Of a stretch of DNA of 64,000 nucleotides, positions 36,424-43,043 are shown piece after piece. Source of the DNA: Ardenticatenaceae bacterium (GTDB lineage: Bacteria; Chloroflexota; Anaerolineae; Promineifilales; Promineifilaceae); contig WYBM01000050.1 in assembly GCA_011525915.1 (NCBI GenBank), forward strand, positions 1-64,000, in the 5' to 3' direction. The stretch's first letter is position 1; every line of letters starts with the position of its first letter. Under the pieces are notes generated by a model that worked only from the letters and a program-made list of their open reading frames with translations, was not told the origin of the DNA and did no database searches. The translations under genes and the position numbers were made by a program.

Positions 36424-36479
36424 TTTGATATTAAATATTTTGATATTGAAATAATACTACAAACCCCACCTCTTGTCAA
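36424..36479 (-). promoter_or_regulatory. Sigma-70 promoter and operator of the quinone-response operon
   Basis: On the minus strand TTGACA (36479-36474) and TATTAT (36456-36451) are separated by exactly 17 bp. Between the -10 and the marR ATG lie two direct copies of TTTGATATT (36424-36432 and 36439-36447 on the plus strand) in an AT-rich stretch, well placed for MarR binding. Confidence 0.8.
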
Positions 36480-36544
36480 CCCTTTGGCAGACTCAGGCTG
36501 CCTTCTGGTGAAGGACAGATGTGAAGGGCACAGCCTGTCTGTTT

Positions 36545-36656
36545 GGTAAACCGCGAAAAGTTTTCAGATGTAAAAAGAGGCGTTTTCTCGCGGTTTCCTT
36601 GAGGAATCGGCAACGCCTCAAGCGATCTTAACTTCAAAATATTGTTGCCGATTACC
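36545..36656 (-). repeat. Double-hairpin element (family D), copy 2, directly after a stop codon
   Basis: Read on the minus strand it begins GGTAATCGGCAACAATAT, reaches GTTGCCGATTCC, then a second stem GGAAACCGCGAGAAAA with CTTTTCGCGGTTTACC. The TAA stop of the ParB-like gene is at 36659-36657, immediately before its first base. It has the same orientation relative to the gene as copy 1. Confidence 0.8.
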
Positions 36657-38309
36657 TTACGGACAAACCAGCAGCGGCCGCTCAAAAGATAGAGACAAAC
36701 GCCGCCGGGGGTTTCGGCCCTGTATGATCAGGTCACAGCCATATTTTACGGCCGTGGGTCGCACACCGACGCCCGCTACATACGTGGCCGGCACTTCATG
36801 CATTTCTAGATAGGCATGTACGTTCGGTGTCATGGTTTTACCGGTCTGCACAACCAGGGGCACACGCCATTGTTCCGCCAGGTAAGTGGCCACAAACAGC
36901 GCGGTTTCGCCTGTTTCATCATAGGCTAACAAAGGGCAGGCCAGATCTGACGGTGGTCCAGCCAGCAGCAGCACCGGGCGGGTGCAGGTTTGCCAGATGT
37001 GGCTGACAACCTCGGCGGCCACCGCTTGGCTGTTTAAAACAACCAGATCAGCCAGCACCGCTCGGCCGCAGATGATGTCGGCCGGGCTGCCCGTTTCTTT
37101 CACCCAAACAGCCGGAATATCGGCCGCAGCGCAGCGGCCGTCAAACCAGGCCCGTGTGGCTGCCTCATCTGCTTCGCCCAGGAACAGGCCCACGATGCGG
37201 CCGTTTTCGCGCTGGGCAATGGGTAGGGCTTGATCCAGCGCCGGGTCGGCTGTCTGAAACAACGGTACCAAAATTTCGGCAAAGAGCGACTGGCTGTAGC
37301 GATCTAACAAGCGTTCCTGCGCCCACTCGGTTTTAGAAGATGCCCTGGCCCGCCCTTTCCAACCGGCCGGCACAACAACGTCTAACACCTTGCGATAAAC
37401 CCGTGCCAGCGGGCGTTTGGGCTTAACCTGGGCGGCAAACTGGGCCACGGCCGTGTTGGGGCGAATGTGCCAGCCCAATGCATTGCGCAGCTGCACCTGG
37501 TGGGTGGCCAACCATACATAGAGGTCCGTCTCTGTGCGCTCAGGAAAATCATGCAAGATGCCCTGCTCCCGGATCGCCTGCACCAATGGCAAATACGCTT
37601 CGTCATACCAGCGCGTGATGGCTTCCGCGTCAGGCAGCGCTTGCTCTTCGGCCATCTCCATGAAAAAACGATGCACTTCAAGATGATTTTCCAACCGGGC
37701 ATACTGACCGGGCACGGTCACAGAAAAATCACAGCCGGGGCGCATCTCGTCCAACCGGGTGGCCTCTAGAAAGGCGGCATGCTCGGCCTTAATGATCAAG
37801 TCATCCGGCTGTACATCGGGCGAGAGGGGCACACGTGTATGCACTTCAACCACATGCGCCTGGATATAGTCCAGCCCCATTTGCCGGGCAATAGAGACAC
37901 GGTGATTGCCATCCAACACAAAATACACCTGGCTGATTTGATACACCTCAATCGGTGGCAAATCGGCCACGTGGCCGGCAGACTTAACGCTGGCCCAACG
38001 CTGGGCATCCCAATCATGACGAGGCAAGAAGGAACGGGTGAAATCATTATAGCGCCCCACGCTGCCCACCACGGCCGTCAGGGGAATGTCTTGCACGCCG
38101 CGCTCAGACCGGCCGCGGGCTTTAAGCATCTCGGCGATCTCCTCATAGGGCAGCAGCGCCAACGACCGGCCTGTTAACCGGCCAAAGATGGCTTCTAACG
38201 CCGCCCGCTGCCGCGCCTGGCGGAAATCATGCAAAGCGCCGGCAAACGGCCGTGTGCCGGCCATACCCTGCGCTATAAAGCGATTGTGATCACCATAATT
38301 CATGGTCAT
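36657..38309 (-). CDS. ParB-like domain joined to a universal-stress-like domain
   Basis: Residues about 65-165 resemble the ParB/Srx nuclease-like fold: PLTAVVGSVGRYNDFTRSF, then VYFVLDGNHRVSIARQ with the GxxRxxA-type motif. The middle is a mainly helical region (about 200-340). Residues about 350-550 look like a USP domain pair, with VVLNSQAVAAEVVSHIWQ, RPVLLLAGPP and a C-terminal GCDLIIQGRNPRRRLSLSF. It is not a chromosome-partition ParB: no helix-turn-helix is seen after the ParB fold. It may be a nucleotide-responsive regulator. ATG at 38309 or 38303. Confidence 0.7.
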   Translation of the reverse strand: MTMNYGDHNRFIAQGMAGTRPFAGALHDFRQARQRAALEAIFGRLTGRSLALLPYEEIAEMLKARGRSERGVQDIPLTAVVGSVGRYNDFTRSFLPRHDWDAQRWASVKSAGHVADLPPIEVYQISQVYFVLDGNHRVSIARQMGLDYIQAHVVEVHTRVPLSPDVQPDDLIIKAEHAAFLEATRLDEMRPGCDFSVTVPGQYARLENHLEVHRFFMEMAEEQALPDAEAITRWYDEAYLPLVQAIREQGILHDFPERTETDLYVWLATHQVQLRNALGWHIRPNTAVAQFAAQVKPKRPLARVYRKVLDVVVPAGWKGRARASSKTEWAQERLLDRYSQSLFAEILVPLFQTADPALDQALPIAQRENGRIVGLFLGEADEAATRAWFDGRCAAADIPAVWVKETGSPADIICGRAVLADLVVLNSQAVAAEVVSHIWQTCTRPVLLLAGPPSDLACPLLAYDETGETALFVATYLAEQWRVPLVVQTGKTMTPNVHAYLEMHEVPATYVAGVGVRPTAVKYGCDLIIQGRNPRRRLSLSFERPLLVCP

Positions 38310-38332
38310 GCTCCCTTGCCGGTAATGTGTTT

Positions 38333-38443
38333 GGTAATCGGCAACAATATTTCAAAATTAAGATCGTTGTCGGTGTTGCCGATTCCTCGAGGAAACCGCA
38401 AAACCTGGTGCGATGGATTTGCGAAAACTTTTTGCGGTTTACC
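38333..38443 (+). repeat. Double-hairpin element (family D), copy 3
   Basis: Begins GGTAATCGGCAACAATAT, continues to GTTGCCGATTCCTCGAGG, then the second stem AAACCGCAAAA with TTTTTGCGGTTTACC. Unlike copies 1 and 2 it lies upstream (5') of the ParB-like gene and no plus-strand gene ends before it. Confidence 0.8.
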
Positions 38444-38445
38444 TT

Positions 38446-38499
38446 GGTAATCGGCCAATAATTCAGAAACAAAATCGCTTTAGGCGTTGCCGATTCCTC
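38446..38499 (+). repeat. Half copy of the family D element
   Basis: Only the first stem: GGTAATCGGCCAATAATTC ... TTTAGGCGTTGCCGATTCC. The stem loops of copies 1 and 4 share AAAATCGCTTTAGGCGTTGC almost exactly. Tandem to copy 3. 38500-38580 holds nothing recognised. Confidence 0.75.
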
Positions 38500-38580
38500 A
38501 CAACTGCTGCAGGAAAAGTATACCGTTCTTCACTGGTTTACTCCAAACAAACAGAGTGTGATCAGATGTTATTTTCCCGG

Positions 38581-39519
38581 CTATAAAATATCACCACCGA
38601 TGCATTCCCAGGCCGGAAAATGGCCCAGGCTGGCGGGCATGGCCGGGCTAAGGGGTTTGAGCGTCAGGTAATAAGGTGTACGGGTAAGAGGCAGGGGCAC
38701 AGAGATGGCCGCAGCCTGCCGCAAGGCACACAAAACCGCGGCGCCCGGCGTGGTCAGCACGTGTACCAGCCGAAATCCCTGCCGCCAGATGGCCCGCAGC
38801 CAGCGGCTGACTAATTCGGCCGTGTTATGCCCATAGATCGCCAGCAAAGCCACCGCCGGAAACGGCCCCAACTGCACCTGGCGGTACACTATCAGCCCGG
38901 CCACCCCCTCTGGCTGCAACCATACACCAAAGTGATAGTGCCGGAAGGGGTGCCGGGCAAACCGGTGCTGTAACCCTTCTGGTGTCACGTGGAAGCAGTG
39001 CCTCGGGGGAGGCGTGAAGGGGGTGAACGGGCGGCAGGGCCATTGGGACTCCAGCGTCAAAACTGTCTCGGGCCGCCCCTGCCTGATATAAAACAACGAC
39101 GGCCGTAACTGCCCCACCACCCCATACCCATACCCTTTGCTGCGGCGGTCTACCTGAACGCCCTGCATGTTGGAAAAACCGACCCCAGCCACCGCGCCGC
39201 GCTGCCTTAAAGCAGTATACACCGGTTCTGCCGCCCGTTTTACCAGACCACGACCACGGTATGCTGGATGAACGGCCATATTAATGCTCATGCCCACAGG
39301 CAAGGGGTCAGGGCCGCCGGGGTTATGCACGGCCGTGAGCCAGCAGCTGTACTGCGCCGCCAGCACAGCGCCATCCCAAACGCCCCAGGCAATCAGGCGG
39401 TCGCCCGGCTGCAAAAAAGCCAGCAGGTGGACCATATCCTCAGCCTGGCGGTTAAAACAGACGGCCAGCAGGTGGCTCCAGGGCGTGATATGTTCGGGTG
39501 TTAGCGGGCTTATTTCCAT
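38581..39519 (-). CDS. GNAT-family N-acetyltransferase
   Basis: Residues 1-150 form a GNAT fold with the acetyl-CoA loop VHPAYRGRGLVKRAAEPVY (motif A RGRGL). The second half (about 150-312) may be a degenerate second GNAT-like domain, with VAGLIVYRQVQLGPFPAVALLAIYG. The acceptor is unknown. Divergent from the RNase H-fold exonuclease gene, with a family B repeat in the 250-bp gap. Confidence 0.82.
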   Translation of the reverse strand: MEISPLTPEHITPWSHLLAVCFNRQAEDMVHLLAFLQPGDRLIAWGVWDGAVLAAQYSCWLTAVHNPGGPDPLPVGMSINMAVHPAYRGRGLVKRAAEPVYTALRQRGAVAGVGFSNMQGVQVDRRSKGYGYGVVGQLRPSLFYIRQGRPETVLTLESQWPCRPFTPFTPPPRHCFHVTPEGLQHRFARHPFRHYHFGVWLQPEGVAGLIVYRQVQLGPFPAVALLAIYGHNTAELVSRWLRAIWRQGFRLVHVLTTPGAAVLCALRQAAAISVPLPLTRTPYYLTLKPLSPAMPASLGHFPAWECIGGDIL

Positions 39520-39570
39520 GGCCCGATTGTACCCATCTCCACCACCTGGCGCCTGTGACCGGCAATGATA

Positions 39571-39718
39571 AAGGTTCGTTCAAAAATAACTTTAGGCTTT
39601 TTGCCAAGTAGTCGGTCATCACTGTCCAGTAATCAGTCCAGAAGAACACGCAACTGAACAGTGGTAACTGAACAGTGATTACTCCAAAACACCATGTTCA
39701 TTGTAAACGCACCCTAAA
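39571..39718. repeat. Family B element, fullest copy
   Basis: Left end AAGGTTCGTTCAAAAATAAC with TTTAGGCTTTTTGCCAAG; middle made of CATCACTGTCCAGTAATCAG-type units; right end CACCATGTTCATTGTAAACG then CACCCTAAAA. The two ends are related as imperfect inverted repeats (TAAGGGYTCRTTYA-type). No open reading frame inside. This is the layout of a small non-autonomous mobile element. Confidence 0.7.
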
Positions 39719-39768
39719 AGTCTGCCGGGAAAGTTGCCGCCGGTCTTACGTCTGCATACAATGGCCCT

Positions 39769-41058
39769 ATGGCTGATGAGCAGGAGTTTCAACGTCAATT
39801 ACGCCGCCTGGGCGTGGCCAAAGGGGTGCGCCATTTAAAGCCGGCCCCGCCGCCGGACCCGCCGCGGCAGCCATCATTCCACCAGTCAGAAAGCCAGCCA
39901 GGCAGCGCCCCGCCGCTGCTGGCCCTGCTGCCGGGGGCGCAAATGGTGGACACGGCCGTAGGCCAGACCCTCATCCTGGACAACGTCTACCCGCTGCACC
40001 ATCGGCACGGCCGTGACGCCCTGGCCAGTTTGCTGCACCACCAACCGGCCAGCCTGGCACCGTTGACGGGCGACGGCCGTTTTCAAGACCTTGACTTTCG
40101 CCGCTTCCTCTTTCTAGACACCGAAACCACCGGGCTGGCTGGGGCCGCCACGTTGGCGTTTATGGTGGGTGCGGCCTATTTTGAAGGCGACGCGCTGGTG
40201 GTGCGCCAATACTTTGTGCCTGATTTGGGTGACGAAGCGGCGATGTTGACCCTGTTAGAGGGGTTATTGGCAGACAAGGCAGGGCTGATTACGTTTAACG
40301 GCCGTACCTTTGACGTGCCCTTGTTAGACAACCGCTACCTGATGAACCGGCTGTTTAGCCAGATACGGCAGATGCCCCACCTGGATTTGCTGCCGCCAGC
40401 CCGCCGTCTGTGGCGGGCCCGGCTGGGGTCGGTGGCCCTCAGCGCCTTAGAACCGCCGCTGTTGGGCGTGCGCCGCACCCAGGAAGATGTGCCCGGCTGG
40501 TTGATCCCTGGTTTGTACCATGACTACTTACGCACCGGTGACGGCCGTGACCTGGTGCGTGTTTTTTACCATAACCAGATAGACCTGCTGTCGATGGTGA
40601 CCCTGGCGGCGCGGGTGGTGCGCCTGTTTAGCCAGCCACAAGCGGATGATGATGTGGTAGACCTCTACAGCCTGGGCCGTTGGCAGGCCAGCCTGGGGCA
40701 GGCCACCGTGGCCGAACAATGTTTACGCTGGGCGGCCCAGGGAGATTTGCCGCTTGACCTGTTCCACCAAAATTTGGCCCAATTGGGCTGGCTGTTGAAG
40801 CGGCACGGCCGTCATGCCGAAGCCGTACCACTCTGGCAGCAAATTGCCGCCACCAGTTTTGATGACGTGTCCGCCCACATTGAGCTGGCCAAGTATTACG
40901 AATGGCAAGAAAAAGAGTTCGGCCAGGCCATCTACTGGACAGAGCAGGCTTTAAAGCTGGCCCAAAGCTGGCATACTCCCGGCCCGGCCGCCCTCATCCG
41001 CGGGGAATTGGAACACCGCCTGGCCCGGCTGCAAGGCAAACAATCAGCGGCAGACTAA
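39769..41058 (+). CDS. YprB-like RNase H-fold exonuclease with C-terminal TPRs
   Basis: Residues about 115-285 form a DEDD-type exonuclease fold (RNase_H_2): FLFLDTETTGLAGAATLAF (first acidic pair), LITFNGRTFDVPLLDNRYL, HLDLLPPARRLW and the last Asp in FYHNQIDLLSMV. Residues about 295-425 carry tetratricopeptide-like helical pairs (LGQATVAEQCLRWAAQGDL, LKRHGRHAEAVPLWQQIAA). The N-terminal 100 residues are Pro-rich. In B. subtilis the relative YprB lies with a DNA helicase gene; none is here. Confidence 0.85.
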   Translation: MADEQEFQRQLRRLGVAKGVRHLKPAPPPDPPRQPSFHQSESQPGSAPPLLALLPGAQMVDTAVGQTLILDNVYPLHHRHGRDALASLLHHQPASLAPLTGDGRFQDLDFRRFLFLDTETTGLAGAATLAFMVGAAYFEGDALVVRQYFVPDLGDEAAMLTLLEGLLADKAGLITFNGRTFDVPLLDNRYLMNRLFSQIRQMPHLDLLPPARRLWRARLGSVALSALEPPLLGVRRTQEDVPGWLIPGLYHDYLRTGDGRDLVRVFYHNQIDLLSMVTLAARVVRLFSQPQADDDVVDLYSLGRWQASLGQATVAEQCLRWAAQGDLPLDLFHQNLAQLGWLLKRHGRHAEAVPLWQQIAATSFDDVSAHIELAKYYEWQEKEFGQAIYWTEQALKLAQSWHTPGPAALIRGELEHRLARLQGKQSAAD

Positions 41059-41068
41059 CCAGGGATGC

Positions 41069-42160
41069 ATGATAGCCAGCATTGCTATACGTAAGAGGTT
41101 GATTTTTTTATGCCTGACCCTGGGGGTGGCCGGCTGCCGCTTGGAAGCGCCCGTTTCATCCACGGCCGTGGCCACGCCTCCGCCTTCATCACCGGCTCTC
41201 AGCCTGCCAACGCCCACCAAACCACACCGGCAAGCTGCCGGGCCGCCGGCAACACTTACCCCCTTGCCCACCTCCACCCCTACGCCCATCACCCCCACGC
41301 CCACGCCTACCATCACGCCCTCCCCTTCGCCCACACCGCGCCGGCAACCGAACTTCCCCTGGCCCGTAGACGCCCCTTACCGTGATCAGCCGCCTGAGGT
41401 TACGCCCTGCACCAGTGAGGGCCTGGTCTTTCGCAGCCAGTTTCCCAGCCGCATTGCCGGCCCCTGGCGCAGCTACCACGTCTATTTACCGCCCTGTTAC
41501 GGGCATGACGGCCGTGCCTACCCCGTCCTTTACTTGCTGCCCGGCTCCATTCAAACGGATGCCCAATGGCTGGATTTGGGGCTGGCCTGGCATGCTGACG
41601 GCGGCCTGCAAGACGGCCGTATGCCCCCCTTTATTGTTATCATGCCGGCCACCAACCCCCTGGGCAACAACCTTTCCGGCGGCCCCTACAGCCTGGAAGC
41701 GGTGATCGTCGATGAGTTGATCCCTTTTGTAGACGCCACCTACTGCACCTGGGCTGACCCGGCCGGGCGGGGCATTGGCGGCATTTCACGCGGCGGTTAT
41801 TGGGCGCTGATGATTGCCCTGCGGCACACGTCACTGTTTACGGCCGTGGCTGGCCACAGCAGTTCGCTGCGCCTCAAAACAGACCCCGCACCTTACAACC
41901 CCCTGGCCGCCTATGCTGACGCCGACCTCAGCCAGATGCGCCTGTGGCTGGACTGGGGGGAAACGGACTTTTTACGGCGGGGGCAGGAACAATTGGATGC
42001 CTTATGGACACAGGCCGGCATCCCCCACCAGACCACGGTGAACCCCGGCGGCCATGATGAAGCTTATTGGGCCACCCACCTGCCCACGTACCTGGATTGG
42101 CACACGGCCGTGTGGCCCCCCCATCGGGCCCATTACCCCCTCTGCCACATTGACAATTAA
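41069..42160 (+). CDS. Esterase D/feruloyl-esterase-type lipoprotein
   Basis: The signal peptide ends in the lipobox VAGC; a Thr/Pro linker (TPTPITPTPTPTITPSPSP) follows. From about residue 110 there is an alpha/beta hydrolase of the putative-esterase family: YHVYLPPCYG, YPVLYLLPGS, nucleophile Ser in GIGGISRGGYWAL and His in NPGGHDEAYW. It acts outside the membrane, probably on acylated polysaccharide or other esters. The gene is 10 bp after the exonuclease gene and 26 bp before trpF. Confidence 0.85.
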   Translation: MIASIAIRKRLIFLCLTLGVAGCRLEAPVSSTAVATPPPSSPALSLPTPTKPHRQAAGPPATLTPLPTSTPTPITPTPTPTITPSPSPTPRRQPNFPWPVDAPYRDQPPEVTPCTSEGLVFRSQFPSRIAGPWRSYHVYLPPCYGHDGRAYPVLYLLPGSIQTDAQWLDLGLAWHADGGLQDGRMPPFIVIMPATNPLGNNLSGGPYSLEAVIVDELIPFVDATYCTWADPAGRGIGGISRGGYWALMIALRHTSLFTAVAGHSSSLRLKTDPAPYNPLAAYADADLSQMRLWLDWGETDFLRRGQEQLDALWTQAGIPHQTTVNPGGHDEAYWATHLPTYLDWHTAVWPPHRAHYPLCHIDN

Positions 42161-42186
42161 GCCTGAACCATGAACAATTGGCCCCC

Positions 42187-42837
42187 ATGAAGGTAAAAAT
42201 CTGTGGCACCACCAACTTGGCAGACGCCCTTGTGGCCGTCGACGCCGGCGCCGACTTTCTGGGGTTTATCTTCTACCCCCCCAGCCCGCGCGGCATTACA
42301 CCGGCTAAGGCGCAGGCCATCACCGCACACCTGCGGCGGTCGGGCCATTGCCCGGTGCTGGTGGGCGTTTTTGTGAACGAAACCCCGGAACGTATGACCC
42401 ACATTCTGGATGAGTGTCAGCTGGACCTGGCCCAATTACACGGGGATGAGCCGCCCTGGCTGGTGGGGGATGAACGGTCGCCGATCTACGGCCGTGTTTT
42501 TAAAGCCCTGCGCCCCACCTCCCTGGCTGAAGCCGAAGCCGACGCCGAATGGTACATCCCGCCATCCCCCACACACCCCAGCTTGCTGATAGACACCTAC
42601 CACCCCACCCTGCGCGGCGGCACCGGCGCCCCCACCAATTGGCACATGAGCGCCCACTTGGCCCAAAAGGTTCCCGGCCTTATGCTGGCCGGTGGGCTGA
42701 CACCCCACAACGTGGCCGACGCAGTGCGCCAGGTCAAGCCTTACGCCGTAGACGTGGCCAGTGGCGTGGAGCAGGCACCGGGCCAAAAAGAGCCGGCCCT
42801 CGTCCACGCCTTTGTGGCCAACGCCCGCCAATTTTAG
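42187..42837 (+). CDS. trpF: Phosphoribosylanthranilate isomerase
   Basis: Third step of tryptophan biosynthesis. 216 aa from ATG 42187; an in-frame TTG at 42178 is less likely. Motifs: VKICGTTNLADAL with the catalytic Cys, GADFLGFIFYPPSPRGI, LVGVFVN, QLHGDEPP, ALRP, LIDTYHP carrying the catalytic Asp, LAGGLTPHNV and AVDVASGVEQAPGQKEP (phosphate site). trpB is 8 kb away and no other trp gene is present. The trp genes therefore are scattered rather than in one operon. Confidence 0.95.
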   Translation: MKVKICGTTNLADALVAVDAGADFLGFIFYPPSPRGITPAKAQAITAHLRRSGHCPVLVGVFVNETPERMTHILDECQLDLAQLHGDEPPWLVGDERSPIYGRVFKALRPTSLAEAEADAEWYIPPSPTHPSLLIDTYHPTLRGGTGAPTNWHMSAHLAQKVPGLMLAGGLTPHNVADAVRQVKPYAVDVASGVEQAPGQKEPALVHAFVANARQF

Positions 42838-42855
42838 GTCATATAACAGATGTAA

Positions 42856-42876
42856 GGGCGGCCCTTGTGGCCGCCC
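42856..42876 (+). terminator. GC-rich hairpin after trpF
   Basis: GGGCGGCC (42856-42863) and GGCCGCCC (42869-42876) form a perfect 8-bp stem around a five-base loop, 19 bp after the trpF stop. No T-run follows, so it is at best a weak or Rho-assisted terminator. Confidence 0.4.
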
Positions 42877-42998
42877 TGAACGGACCAGGCATAAGGCCTG
42901 CTCTTACCGCAGCATAAAAACAAAGGGGATGCTGTATTTAACTTTACCGTAAGGAAGTTCAGTTACCCTTAAAGCGTTTGTATGGATCGCTGCCGCCC

Positions 42999-43031
42999 GG
43001 TGACAATCACCCGGCCCAGGTGACCATCACC
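42999..43031. promoter_or_regulatory. Two tandem GGTGAC-A/C-ATCACC palindromes before the CHAT gene
   Basis: GGTGACAATCACC (42999-43011) and GGTGACCATCACC (43019-43031) are 20 bp apart centre to centre, i.e. about two helical turns, on the same face of DNA. The second ends 12 bases before the ATG and is identical to the site before dtd. This is the best-supported operator candidate of the GGTGANNNTCACC set. Confidence 0.55.
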
Positions 43032-43043
43032 TAAACAAAACGT

